From contig CAYYLL010000001.1 in NCBI GenBank assembly GCA_964472525.1, forward strand, positions 185,396 to 249,395: a stretch of DNA of 64,000 bases. Direction: 5' to 3'. Of the stretch, positions 26,331-36,038 are shown piece after piece (the first letter of the stretch is position 1; the number at the start of each line of letters is the position of its first letter). The notes under the pieces are model-generated. The model worked only from the letters and a program-made list of their open reading frames with translations. It searched no databases and was not told the DNA's origin. The position numbers were made by a program, and so were the translations under genes. The stretch comes from SZUA-37 sp964472525 (GTDB lineage Bacteria; Pseudomonadota; Gammaproteobacteria; UBA6429; Thiohalophilaceae).

Positions 26331-27608
26331 CTATAACCGTCCATCAACCTTGTTTGCAGAGAAGATATATTTAGCATCATAAAGGACATGCACACTTTTA
26401 CCCATTTGGTGAATTTTTTCTGCGCCGAGTTCTAAAAATTCACTGTGTGCAACGGCGATTAAAATACTGTCGTATTTATTGTTTTCTAGTTGATCAATTA
26501 AGTTTATACCGTATTCGTGGTGGGCTTCGGCTTTGTCCACCCAAGGGTCGTAGACATCAAGATTAGCGCCATATTCTGTGAGATCTTCGATTATGTCGAT
26601 AACGCGGGTGTTACGCAGGTCGGGACAGTTTTCTTTAAAAGCCAGACCTAAAATTAAAATATTGGAATTGTTGATGTGAATACGTTTTTTGAGCATTAGT
26701 TTTATTATTTGGGAAACAATATATTCACTCATTCCATCATTGACACGTCGGCTAGCTTGTATAATTTCGGGGTTATAACCGAGTTCCTGTGCTTTATGGG
26801 TAAGATAGTACGGGTCAACACCAATACAATGCCCACCAACAAGTCCTGGACGGAAAGGTAAAAAATTCCATTTGGTGCCAGATGCTTTTAGTACTTCTTC
26901 TGTGTCGATGCCAACTCGATTGAAAATGAGTGCAAACTCATTAACCAATGCAATGTTCACATCACGTTGTACGTTTTCGATAACCTTGGAGGCTTCTGCA
27001 ACTTTGATTGAGCTGGCTTTATGGGTACCCGCAGTAATGATGGATGCATATAGATTGTCTACAAAATCAGCAACTTTTTCATTTGAACCCGAGGTTACTT
27101 TTAATATAGTGGTTACTCGGTGTTCTTTGTCGCCGGGGTTAATGCGTTCTGGGCTATAGCCTGCAAAAAAATCAGTATTAAATTTTAACCCGGAGACTTT
27201 TTCTATTTCAGGTATACAGATTTCTTCAGTTGCACCGGGATAAACTGTCGATTCGTAGATAACGATGTCATCTTTGGATATAACCGAGCCTAACATTTCA
27301 CTTGCTTTAACCAAAGGGGTTAAGTCAGGAGTTTTATGTTTATCAACCGGTGTAGGCACAGTGACAATATACACATCGCAATTTTTAAGTTCATTCACAT
27401 CGGCGGTGTAACTGAGCATTTTAGCTTCTAAAAGTAACTCTTTTTCAACTTCAAGCGTGGAATCCTCACCATTTTTAAGTTCATCAATTCTGGGGGCATT
27501 GATATCAAAACCAATCGTTTTGATTTTTTTCCCAAATTCAACAGCAAGGGGCAAGCCCACATAGCCTAAGCCGATAATGCCAAGGGTAATATTCGATAAT
27601 TCTTTCAT
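26331..27608 (-). CDS. tviB: UDP-N-acetylglucosamine/galactosamine 6-dehydrogenase, TviB/WbpO type
   Basis: An NAD-dependent two-fold oxidation of a UDP-HexNAc to its uronic acid, a precursor of capsule or O-antigen. Its 425 residues are close to TviB of Vi-antigen loci. The Rossmann motif GLGYVGLP lies near residue 14, ESTVYPG near 119, the catalytic Cys in GGHCIGVDPYYL near 265, and a C-terminal domain from about 320 (LGLAFKENCPDLRNTR). The N-terminal LPLAVEFGK and the GTKWNFLPFRPGLVGGHC run favour TviB/WbpO over UDP-glucose dehydrogenases. It is last in a galE-linked operon (6-bp gap). Confidence 0.88.
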   Translation of the reverse strand: MKELSNITLGIIGLGYVGLPLAVEFGKKIKTIGFDINAPRIDELKNGEDSTLEVEKELLLEAKMLSYTADVNELKNCDVYIVTVPTPVDKHKTPDLTPLVKASEMLGSVISKDDIVIYESTVYPGATEEICIPEIEKVSGLKFNTDFFAGYSPERINPGDKEHRVTTILKVTSGSNEKVADFVDNLYASIITAGTHKASSIKVAEASKVIENVQRDVNIALVNEFALIFNRVGIDTEEVLKASGTKWNFLPFRPGLVGGHCIGVDPYYLTHKAQELGYNPEIIQASRRVNDGMSEYIVSQIIKLMLKKRIHINNSNILILGLAFKENCPDLRNTRVIDIIEDLTEYGANLDVYDPWVDKAEAHHEYGINLIDQLENNKYDSILIAVAHSEFLELGAEKIHQMGKSVHVLYDAKYIFSANKVDGRL

Positions 27609-27614
27609 AAGTAT

Positions 27615-28610
27615 TTACTTTTTAGTGGTTAAATGTTTTTCCCAGTTTAATGCTGTTTTAGCAATTATTTCTAAATCATCATATTTGGGGTGCCAGTTTA
27701 AAATAGCCTGAGCTTTGGTTGAATCTGCAATGAGTTCTGGTGGGTCACCTGCGCGGCGCGGCTTTTCAATCACTTTAATGGGGGAGCCGTTTACTTTGTT
27801 GACCATATCAATAACTTCTCGCACGCTAAAGCCATGACCATAGCCACAATTTAAGATTTGTGACTTTGATGTACTTTGGCGCAAATAGTTAAGAGCATCT
27901 AAATGAGCAGTCGCTAAATCTTCCACATGTATATAGTCGCGCACGCCAGTGCCATCTTTAGTCGGGTAGTCGGTTCCAAAGATATACATTTCATCACGTT
28001 TACCAACGGCGACTTCACATGCTACTTTTGTAAGGAGTGTTGCATTAGGCGTTGATTGCCCAATGCGACCGTCTAAGTCACAGCCTGCCACATTAAAATA
28101 ACGAAGTGCGACATATTTAAAGTCTGTTGCAAAGGCAAGGTCTCGCATCATCCATTCAGACATGAGTTTTGATGTACCGTAGGCATTGATAGGCGAGGTG
28201 GGTGCTTGTTCAGTAACGGGTTCAGTTGAATCAGGGATACCATAAACCGCAGCGGTGGAGGAAAAAACAAACTGGTTTACTCCGGCATTCTGGCAACACT
28301 CTAATAAATTACGTGTGTTGCAGGTGTTGTTCGCATAGTACTTAAGTGGATTTGTGACGGACTCAGGAACAACCGTGTGTGCAGCAAAATGCATGACGGT
28401 TGATATGTTGTGTTCTTTAAAAATGTTACTCACACAGTCTTTATCACCAGTATTGCCAATAACAAGTTCACCGTATAAAACAGCTTCTTTAAAGCCAGTG
28501 GATAAATTATCAAGAATAATGACTTCTTCGCCCGCTTCACCTAGTTGTCTGACAACATGGCTACCGATATACCCAGCTCCACCCGTTACTAAGATTTTTT
28601 GTTTTGACAT
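27615..28610 (-). CDS. galE: UDP-glucose 4-epimerase
   Basis: A 331-residue short-chain dehydrogenase/epimerase that interconverts UDP-Glc and UDP-Gal, possibly also the GlcNAc forms. GGAGYIGSH near residue 9 binds NAD. SSTAAVYG and YGTSK (about residues 117-147) give the catalytic Ser and Tyr-Lys pair. Further GalE hallmarks are FNVAGCD and GTGVRDYIHVEDL. It lies between cysC and the tviB-like gene with very short gaps, so all three probably form one operon for glycan precursors. Confidence 0.93.
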   Translation of the reverse strand: MSKQKILVTGGAGYIGSHVVRQLGEAGEEVIILDNLSTGFKEAVLYGELVIGNTGDKDCVSNIFKEHNISTVMHFAAHTVVPESVTNPLKYYANNTCNTRNLLECCQNAGVNQFVFSSTAAVYGIPDSTEPVTEQAPTSPINAYGTSKLMSEWMMRDLAFATDFKYVALRYFNVAGCDLDGRIGQSTPNATLLTKVACEVAVGKRDEMYIFGTDYPTKDGTGVRDYIHVEDLATAHLDALNYLRQSTSKSQILNCGYGHGFSVREVIDMVNKVNGSPIKVIEKPRRAGDPPELIADSTKAQAILNWHPKYDDLEIIAKTALNWEKHLTTKK

Positions 28611-28614
28611 GTTT

Positions 28615-29241
28615 TTACTCTTGTTCAGTGTTAAATATGTTACGTTTTTTTAGAAATTTTATTATCTTATCGACACAGTATTCTATTGAATCTACGCCAG
28701 TGAAGAGAGTTAAATCCGGGTTTAGCGGTTCTTCGTAGGGCGATGTTATACCGGTAAATTCTTTAATTTCACCTTCACGTGCTTTTTGATACAGGCCTTT
28801 TACGTCACGCTGCTCACAAACGTCGATGGGAGTATTGCAATAGATCTCAATGAAGTCACCATGTTGCACCATATTTCTTACTAGTACTCTATCGTTTTTA
28901 AATGGAGATATAAACGCAGTGAGTATAATTACACCACTTTCAAGAAATAATTTAGCGACGTTTCCAATACGACGAATATTTTCTTGTCGGTCATTGTCGG
29001 AAAAACTTAAGTCACCACATAAACCGTGTCTGACATTATCACCATCAAGAACATAGGTGCGGCATTTCATTTGGTATAATCTTTCTTCGAGCGCATGAGC
29101 GAGAGATGATTTGCCTGCGCCCGACAAGCCAGTAAACCAGAGAATGGTGCTTTTGTGTTTATTTAATTTTTGACGTCGTTCTCGGGTAACGGTGGCATGG
29201 TGCCAGACAGTATTACTGCTTTTTTGATGGTGATCATTCAT
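28615..29241 (-). CDS. cysC: Adenylyl-sulfate kinase
   Basis: Phosphorylates adenylyl sulfate (APS) to PAPS, the sulfate donor. It has 208 residues, the usual size. The P-loop GLSGAGKSSLA lies near residue 39; LDGDNVRHGL and FISPFKNDR are family motifs, and the C-terminus carries GITSPYEEPLNPDL. No cysDN sulfurylase gene is nearby, and cysC is grouped with galE and tviB-like genes and not with cysteine genes. Together with the sulfotransferase about 1.1 kb away, this points to sulfation of a surface polymer rather than sulfate assimilation. Confidence 0.93.
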   Translation of the reverse strand: MNDHHQKSSNTVWHHATVTRERRQKLNKHKSTILWFTGLSGAGKSSLAHALEERLYQMKCRTYVLDGDNVRHGLCGDLSFSDNDRQENIRRIGNVAKLFLESGVIILTAFISPFKNDRVLVRNMVQHGDFIEIYCNTPIDVCEQRDVKGLYQKAREGEIKEFTGITSPYEEPLNPDLTLFTGVDSIEYCVDKIIKFLKKRNIFNTEQE

Positions 29242-29379
29242 TGAGGGAATATACTTAATTTTATAGGTAGAATTTTGATTTAAATATACGCGTAAAACTG
29301 TAAAATCTCAATAAAAATTCAGATTTGAATTAATATATTTGAGTTAGTACAAAAAACAAAAAATAGGATATAGATAGTC

Positions 29380-30333
29380 GTGAATTATGACATTTTTAAT
29401 GGTGATGCGGATGGCATTTGTGCTTTACATCAATTGCGTCTGGCTACGCCTCGTGAATCTAAATTAATTACCGGAGTTAAGCGTGATATTAGTTTGGTTA
29501 AACGTGTAGTGGCTAAATTGAATGATAATCTAGTTATTTTGGATATTTCATTTGATAAAAATAGAACGGCTGTTGAGCAGGCTATAAAGCAGGGGGCGAA
29601 TGTTGCATATTATGATCATCATTATGCCGGTGAACTCATCGATAATCAAAGATTAAGCTGTTTTATTAATACGGCAGCAGACACTTGTACCAGTTTAATA
29701 GTGAATGAACAGTTAAAAGGGCGGTATGCGCTCTGGGCAATTACGGCTGCTTTTGGTGATAATTTGCATAAACAGGCCATTGCTTTGGCGAAGCAGACTG
29801 ACTTGAATGAGTTGCTGACTAACCAATTAAAAGAGCTAGGAACGTTGATAAATTACAATGGTTACGGCTCGACAGTCGAGGATTTGTTTTTTTCACCGGA
29901 TAAATTGTATCAACTTGTTCATGTCTATGAGGATCCATTTGATTTTATTAAAAACGAGTCGGCTTTTTCAGTGTTGAAAGCGGGTTATGAATCAGATCTG
30001 GAGAAGGTACAGCGAGTAAAAGCGGACTTGCTAACCGACAAGCAAGGTGTATATATTTTACCCAATGCACCTTGGGCAAGGCGTATTAGTGGTGTCTATG
30101 GTAATATGTTGGCCCAACAGCATCATGACCGTGCCCATGCGATATTAAGTGAAATGGACGATAATTATTACGTGGTGAGTGTGCGGGCACCATTAAATAA
30201 TAGAGAAGGTGCTGATGAATTGTGCAGACAGTTTGAAACCGGTGGTGGGCGTAAAGCCGCAGCCGGTATTAATCATTTAGCGTACAGCGACTATGCTCTG
30301 TTTGTTGATAAATTCAAGATTCAATTTGCATAA
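29380..30333 (+). CDS. DHH/DHHA1-family phosphoesterase-like protein
   Basis: A 317-residue protein of the DHH superfamily, which cleaves phosphodiesters of small nucleotides or oligoribonucleotides. FNGDADGICAL at the N-terminus resembles the first Asp motif, YYDHHYAGE near residue 77 is the DHH motif, and GGGRKAAAG near 289 is the DHHA1 glycine motif (with Arg where His is usual). It starts with GTG 29380, preceded by AGGATA. It is transcribed alone between cysC and the sulfotransferase, in the opposite direction. The substrate is unknown; NrnA-like or exopolyphosphatase-like action are options. Confidence 0.75.
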   Translation: MNYDIFNGDADGICALHQLRLATPRESKLITGVKRDISLVKRVVAKLNDNLVILDISFDKNRTAVEQAIKQGANVAYYDHHYAGELIDNQRLSCFINTAADTCTSLIVNEQLKGRYALWAITAAFGDNLHKQAIALAKQTDLNELLTNQLKELGTLINYNGYGSTVEDLFFSPDKLYQLVHVYEDPFDFIKNESAFSVLKAGYESDLEKVQRVKADLLTDKQGVYILPNAPWARRISGVYGNMLAQQHHDRAHAILSEMDDNYYVVSVRAPLNNREGADELCRQFETGGGRKAAAGINHLAYSDYALFVDKFKIQFA

Positions 30334-30365
30334 AAATTAAAATTAAAAATAAGAATTTAAGTGAC

Positions 30366-31289
30366 TCAATGTTTTAAAGATAATCGCGCTCGGGGCTTTT
30401 CTATCGCTGTGCCAGCTTTTTCGTTGGATAAATGATCGAGTGAATATGATGTTATAAATTTGTTGCATATAGCATCAATTCGTTCTCGGACATATTGTTG
30501 ATCTAATTTTTTCATAACATGGTGTTTCTTATCCGTCACATTCATACGGGTGCGTTTTTTATTGATAGAATTTTCTTTTATTTGTAAAAAACTGGAGATT
30601 TTATTTAAATCGTCACTTATTTGGTCGGTATATAAAATTAATAATTGAGAATCAGGGATGGTATCAATAACCGATTTGTTTGCATCAACCCAATAATTTA
30701 AATAGGCATCAATAGGGTATAGTTTAAATTCTTTTAAGACGGATTCTTTACCTGAATATGTATATTGATCGGGTTTAAAAAAGAAGTTATGCCACCATTT
30801 TTCAGTGAAGCCTTTATTAATAGGAAAGTTAATATTATTATCAAAGATAGATTTTAACCATGAATAAGGTTCTCTGATGGTTAAAATATATTTAGCATCA
30901 GGCGCGGCTTTATACACCAGATCAATTCTATAACCTAAAAAACAATTTGACTCGATATCTAACCATAATCTTTTTGCTCTTTGTTCGAGATGTTGCTGAT
31001 ATTTATCATCAGATATATCACCTGAAAAATGTGAAAAAATACATTTAACATGTTCATAGCGTTCACCTTCGTGTTCATATCGATAACCTTTCGAAAATAA
31101 GTTTGCGATTGATGTGGTACCTGATTTTGGCGTGCCGACACAAAGTACGTTTAAGCGTTTGGGCTGTATTAGTTGGCGTAAAAAAGTTGGAAATAAGTCC
31201 TTTACACATTTTTTAATGAAAGGTTGTTTTGGTGGAGAGGTGGTGCTCATATTGTCTTTGATTGCCGTTGATAATTTATTTTTTATCAT
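30366..31289 (-). CDS. PAPS-dependent sulfotransferase
   Basis: A 307-residue cytosolic-type sulfotransferase fold. VGTPKSGTTSIANLF (about residues 52-66) is the 5'-phosphosulfate-binding loop, and ILTIREPYSWLKSI (about residue 136) the 3'-phosphate motif. It would move sulfate from PAPS to a carbohydrate or lipid acceptor. The CysC kinase encoded 1.1 kb away can supply PAPS. The start could be 31289 or an internal ATG at 31250, which removes 13 residues with no effect on the motifs. The acceptor is unknown; a glycan made with the adjacent GalE and TviB-like enzymes is a reasonable guess. Confidence 0.82.
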   Translation of the reverse strand: MIKNKLSTAIKDNMSTTSPPKQPFIKKCVKDLFPTFLRQLIQPKRLNVLCVGTPKSGTTSIANLFSKGYRYEHEGERYEHVKCIFSHFSGDISDDKYQQHLEQRAKRLWLDIESNCFLGYRIDLVYKAAPDAKYILTIREPYSWLKSIFDNNINFPINKGFTEKWWHNFFFKPDQYTYSGKESVLKEFKLYPIDAYLNYWVDANKSVIDTIPDSQLLILYTDQISDDLNKISSFLQIKENSINKKRTRMNVTDKKHHVMKKLDQQYVRERIDAICNKFITSYSLDHLSNEKAGTAIEKPRARLSLKH

Positions 31290-31443
31290 ACTACAATATT
31301 TGTTGGCATAGCTTAAAACGAGTGTAAATATAGAATATGTCTAATTGAATCTATACTATTTGCTTGTGCCAAGCTGACTGACCCTTTAAAATCTAAATAT
31401 TCTACAAGTTCTTATAGCAACCTACCAACTGGAATGAATAATC

Positions 31444-32865
31444 GTGAAATTTCTCCCCATATTTTTGAATATTAAAGATCAACCCTGTCTTGTTGTTGGT
31501 GGTGGTCAGGTCGCTGCTCGTAAGATTTTTATGCTAATCCGTGCTGGTGGCAAAGTCACTGTAATATCACCTGAACTGAGTTCTGAGCTTGAAAAATTAG
31601 CCGATAATGGTGAAATTACACATTCACAGGAAGGGTTTAAAGCAGGGGATGTAGGTGATTATCGTGTTGTGATTGCTGCTACCGACGTACGTGACGTGAA
31701 CCAAGCCGTGTATGAAGAAGCTGCTGCGAAGAATATCCCAGTTAATGTGGTGGATACTCCCGATTTATGCACGTTTATTACCCCGTCGATTATTGATCGC
31801 GATCCAGTACAAATAGCCATTTCAACCGGTGGTTCGTCGCCGGTGCTAGCACGCTTATTACGCTCAAAATTAGAAACTTTTATTCCTGCTGCGTATGGGC
31901 GTTTAGGGCAATTAGTTGAATCATACCGTGATCGTGTAAAAGAGATATTTAACCACAATAGCAACCATATTCGCGGATTTTGGGAACATGTTCTTGACGG
32001 TTCAATAGCCGAGATGCTCATTGCCGGTAAAGATAAAGCGGCTCATGATGCACTTGAATTAGCTGTAAATGCAGCAAAAGTACCAGATAACATTGGTGAA
32101 GTGTATTTAGTGGGTGCTGGTCCCGGCGATCCGGACTTGCTCACCTTTAGAGCGCTTCGCTTAATGCAACGAGCGGATGTGGTGGTTTATGATCGGCTAG
32201 TCTCGGCTGAGATCCTTGAAATGGCACGCCGTGACGCAGAATTTGTGTATGTGGGTAAAGAACGTGATAAACACGCGGTTAAACAGGAAAATATTAACGA
32301 ATTACTGGTACGTTTTGCCAAAGATGGCAAAAAAGTACTGCGTTTGAAAGGTGGTGACCCGTTTATTTTTGGCCGTGGTGGAGAAGAAATTGAAACCTTA
32401 ATGGAGCAAGGGGTGAGCTTTCAAGTAGTACCGGGGATTACCGCCGCAGCCGGTTGTGCAGCTTATGCGGGTATTCCTTTAACGCATCGGGATTATGTAC
32501 AGTCCTGTATGTTTGTGACCGGACATTTAAAAGACGGCACGGTCAACTTAAACTGGTCAGCACTGGCACACAAAGGCCAAACAGTTGTTTTTTACATGGG
32601 CTTGCACGGCGTAAAAGAAATTTGTAAACAGCTCGTTGCGCATGGTTTAGACAGTACAACGCCCGCAGCGTTAATTGAAAAGGGCACTACACCGCAACAA
32701 CAAGTACATATTGGTGATTTAGCCACGTTGTCGGAGATTGTCGAGAGCAAGGAGATTTTGCCACCGACACTGATTATTGTAGGTGATGTGGTTAAACTGC
32801 ATAACAAGTTAGCATGGTTTGAACCGTCGGGTGCCAAACCATTAGCTTATCCGGTATCAACTTAA
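31444..32865 (+). CDS. cysG: Siroheme synthase (uroporphyrinogen-III methyltransferase / dehydrogenase / ferrochelatase)
   Basis: A trifunctional enzyme of 473 residues. The N-terminal part (PIFLNIKDQPCLVVGGGQVAA) is the NAD-binding precorrin-2 dehydrogenase and ferrochelatase, with the linker including SPVLARLLRSKLE. From about residue 217 comes the SAM-dependent methyltransferase (VYLVGAGPGDPDLLTFRA, RLKGGDPFIFGRGGEE). It makes siroheme for sulfite and nitrite reductases. It starts with GTG 31444 after GGAATGA. It ends 5 bp from the convergent RND gene. Confidence 0.95.
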   Translation: MKFLPIFLNIKDQPCLVVGGGQVAARKIFMLIRAGGKVTVISPELSSELEKLADNGEITHSQEGFKAGDVGDYRVVIAATDVRDVNQAVYEEAAAKNIPVNVVDTPDLCTFITPSIIDRDPVQIAISTGGSSPVLARLLRSKLETFIPAAYGRLGQLVESYRDRVKEIFNHNSNHIRGFWEHVLDGSIAEMLIAGKDKAAHDALELAVNAAKVPDNIGEVYLVGAGPGDPDLLTFRALRLMQRADVVVYDRLVSAEILEMARRDAEFVYVGKERDKHAVKQENINELLVRFAKDGKKVLRLKGGDPFIFGRGGEEIETLMEQGVSFQVVPGITAAAGCAAYAGIPLTHRDYVQSCMFVTGHLKDGTVNLNWSALAHKGQTVVFYMGLHGVKEICKQLVAHGLDSTTPAALIEKGTTPQQQVHIGDLATLSEIVESKEILPPTLIIVGDVVKLHNKLAWFEPSGAKPLAYPVST

Positions 32866-32870
32866 CCCTA

Positions 32871-35800
32871 TCAATGATCTGGATGCACTAATTTATACAT
32901 CGCTGGTACTAATACTAAACTCACTAAGCTTGAAAAGAGTAATCCCCAGACGATAACAATGGCTAAGGGCTGCAATAATTCAGAGCCACTCCCTAATCCG
33001 ATGGCGAGTGGCAACATACCAACCACCGTAGTGAGAGTTGTCATTAATATGGGACGCAGCCTGAGTTGTGCAGCGGTTAATATTGCACTATTAATAGATT
33101 GACCTTTTTCTCGTTCGATTTCGATTTGTTCAATCAGTACAATGGCGTTATTAACTACAATACCAATGAGCATAATCAAGCCTAGGCGGAACGGCATGGA
33201 TGTTTGTATTTCAAATGGCATACTGGAAAACCAGTGTGTGAGTTTTGAAAAATCGAAAGGAATTTGTATTATCCACCCCAATAGTTCTGTTAACCAGATA
33301 CCAAAGGTCACACCAATAACAGTAAACAGCATACTGACAATAATCACCAAAGGATTAACAAGGGACTCGTATTGTACGGCCATCACCACAAAAACCAGAA
33401 ACAAAGCCAGTGCAATTAATAGATAATCGGATTGTTGGTTTTGTTGCAGTGTTTTAGTCGAGCCCGCATCGTAAAGTGTATAACCCTTTGGAAGTTTTAA
33501 ATCTTTTAAACGCTGATGGATTTCAGTATTAATTGCACTTAAATTGGCATTGTTTGCAAAGGAGCCACTAATTTCAACAATACGCCGTTGTCGGTCACGT
33601 TTGATAGTTGAAGGCGATTGGATTAATTTAATTGTACTGACATCACCTAGGCGGATAGTTTGGTTGTTGACTCGCCCAACAATAATATTTTTAATTTTAT
33701 CGGGCGAGCTAATACGTTTAGTAGGTAAACGTAGTCGGATATTAAAACGCTTGTCACCATCAATATATTCAGAAATAATTTGCCCTTCTAGTGCAATGCG
33801 TAAAGCCTGATTGATGTCATCCACACTCAATGCTAATTCGGCCGCTCTTTGTCGGTTAACGTTAACAGTTATTTCTTCGCGGCTACCTTCATAAGTATGG
33901 CTAATATTTCTTAAGCCTTTAATGCCTTTTAATTTTTGTACAATAGTATTACCAATGCGGGTAAGCTGCTCGATGCTAGAACCTTGTACTCGTAAACTTA
34001 AATCATCATCTCCTTGACTGGTGCGAATACCGCGTACACCTCGGGTTCGCATATAAACACGGGTTCCTACAAGGTTCAACTTTGCAATAGAACGACGCAT
34101 TTTAGCTATCCATTTTGCAGAGTCGGTTGCTGATTTTAATTGAATAAAAATACTGCCACTGTTGCTGGATTTAAATTCTGAACGACCAAAGACAAAACCA
34201 CCTGATGTTGTAAATACATTTTTAACGTCAGTTTGCTGTTGAATAAGGGTTTCAACTTTCTTAATTGTTTTGTCGAATTGATTGAAAGGGGTGCCGGTGT
34301 CAGCCTGAATATAGGCGCGAACCTGTCCTTCATCTATTGATGGTAAAAATTTATATTTCGCAGAAGATAACTGCATAATGGAAACAATCAGTAGTGGGAT
34401 AGCAATATAAAAAACAATGGCAGGTTTTGCCAATATTTTTTCTAAGAGGGTGTTTAAGTACTGATTAACAAATAAAAGGCTAAGCGTAACTTTATTCTGT
34501 AATTTTTTATTTAGATTATTTTTTGTTGTGGCATCAGGATTATATTTAATTTGTGATGCTAGGCTAGGAACTAAGGTGATAGCCACAATCAATGAAGCTA
34601 ATATTGCGATACTCAACACAAAAACCAGTTCGCTAAAAAGTAAACCGGTTAAACCACCAATAAAAAGAAAAGGCAGAATTGCTGCCAGATTGGTACTGGT
34701 CGATGCAACAATCGCACTGTTTATTTCCTGCGCGGCATGCAGCGAAGCGTCTTTACGCTGTTCACCTAGGCGTTGATGACGGGTAATATTTTCGAGCATA
34801 ATAATGGTGCTATCAATTAGCAAACCCACGCCCAGAGCTAATGCCCCCAGAGTCATTATATTCAGCGTTAGGCCACTTGCGGCCATTACAATAAAAGTAA
34901 ATAAAATAGCCAAAGGAATAGCTGTGCCGATAATTAAGGTGCGTTTGATGTTGCCAAGAAAAAGGTAGACAACCAGCATAGCCAAAACTGCACCACTGAT
35001 CACGGCAATGGATGCGTTTTTTAAGGCATAACGGATAAAAGTGGACTGATCACTGATGGGAGTAATTTTAATATTATCAGGGATCAGTTTTTTAGTTACT
35101 AACCATTGCAGTTGTTTGTTAACCGCATTAACCACTTCAACCGTATTGGCTTTAGGCTGTTTTTGAATTGAAAGTTTAATCGCACTGTTATTATTAAGCC
35201 GTATTCGTAAGCGCTCGTCTTCGTGGCTGTCGATAACCTGTGCAACGTCTTTTAAACGAATAGTGGCTTTTGAATTATTACCGATGGGTAAATTTCTAAT
35301 CTCATCCATATTTTTGAAACGCCCAAACGTACGGGTACTGATTTCCTGTGTGCCAGTATTGAGTCTACCGGCTGGGGATTCCATATTACTGGCACGAATG
35401 GTTTGTTTTAACTGGTTTAGGGTTATTCCCGTATGTGCAAGACGTTCCTGATCAACAATGATTTGTATTTCACGAATATCACCACCACCCACTTCGGCGG
35501 CGGCAACGCCCGGTAAGTTAATAAACCAACGGCTAAAGTTATAGTCGACCCATTCACGTAGTTTAACTGAGGACAGTGTGGTTGAACTGACAGCTAATTC
35601 AAGCACCGGAATTTGTGATGGGTCGCGCTTATAAATAATAGGGGGTTCAATACTATTGGGTAAGAAACGTTTGGCGCGATCCAGTCGGGTACTAGCATCA
35701 CGTAATGCAATGTCAATATCAGTGCCGTAGGGAAAGCTTAAGGCGATGCGTGAGGAACCTTCAGAGCTTGTTGATTGCACTGAAATAGCATTTTCGGTAA

Positions 35801-36038
35801 TGGCCAGTTGTTCTTCTATCTGTCGGGTAACTTGATCCTCCATTATTCGGGAAGGAACTCCGGGGTCACGCACATTGATGCGTATTTCCGGATAAATAAT
35901 ATGGGGTAATAGATCAACCCCTAATTTTTCTAATGAAAAAACTCCGATAACAACCACGGTTAATGCCAGCATACTGATCCCAATAGGATGCTGTATTGAC
36001 CATGCGGCTAAACCGCCGCTACGAAATCGTTTTTTCAT
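32871..36038 (-). CDS. RND efflux transporter permease (HAE1-like)
   Basis: A 1055-residue inner-membrane drug/proton antiporter with twelve predicted spans and two large periplasmic loops. It opens with the family sequence IQHPIGISMLALTVVVIGVF. The proton-relay segment of span 4 reads GVGLLIDSTIIMLEN, with D-S in place of the usual D-D or D-N. It is preceded by the adaptor gene, which overlaps it by 4 bp. No outer-membrane channel gene is nearby, so a TolC-like partner would be encoded elsewhere. The substrate cannot be inferred. Confidence 0.92.
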   Translation of the reverse strand: MKKRFRSGGLAAWSIQHPIGISMLALTVVVIGVFSLEKLGVDLLPHIIYPEIRINVRDPGVPSRIMEDQVTRQIEEQLAITENAISVQSTSSEGSSRIALSFPYGTDIDIALRDASTRLDRAKRFLPNSIEPPIIYKRDPSQIPVLELAVSSTTLSSVKLREWVDYNFSRWFINLPGVAAAEVGGGDIREIQIIVDQERLAHTGITLNQLKQTIRASNMESPAGRLNTGTQEISTRTFGRFKNMDEIRNLPIGNNSKATIRLKDVAQVIDSHEDERLRIRLNNNSAIKLSIQKQPKANTVEVVNAVNKQLQWLVTKKLIPDNIKITPISDQSTFIRYALKNASIAVISGAVLAMLVVYLFLGNIKRTLIIGTAIPLAILFTFIVMAASGLTLNIMTLGALALGVGLLIDSTIIMLENITRHQRLGEQRKDASLHAAQEINSAIVASTSTNLAAILPFLFIGGLTGLLFSELVFVLSIAILASLIVAITLVPSLASQIKYNPDATTKNNLNKKLQNKVTLSLLFVNQYLNTLLEKILAKPAIVFYIAIPLLIVSIMQLSSAKYKFLPSIDEGQVRAYIQADTGTPFNQFDKTIKKVETLIQQQTDVKNVFTTSGGFVFGRSEFKSSNSGSIFIQLKSATDSAKWIAKMRRSIAKLNLVGTRVYMRTRGVRGIRTSQGDDDLSLRVQGSSIEQLTRIGNTIVQKLKGIKGLRNISHTYEGSREEITVNVNRQRAAELALSVDDINQALRIALEGQIISEYIDGDKRFNIRLRLPTKRISSPDKIKNIIVGRVNNQTIRLGDVSTIKLIQSPSTIKRDRQRRIVEISGSFANNANLSAINTEIHQRLKDLKLPKGYTLYDAGSTKTLQQNQQSDYLLIALALFLVFVVMAVQYESLVNPLVIIVSMLFTVIGVTFGIWLTELLGWIIQIPFDFSKLTHWFSSMPFEIQTSMPFRLGLIMLIGIVVNNAIVLIEQIEIEREKGQSINSAILTAAQLRLRPILMTTLTTVVGMLPLAIGLGSGSELLQPLAIVIVWGLLFSSLVSLVLVPAMYKLVHPDH

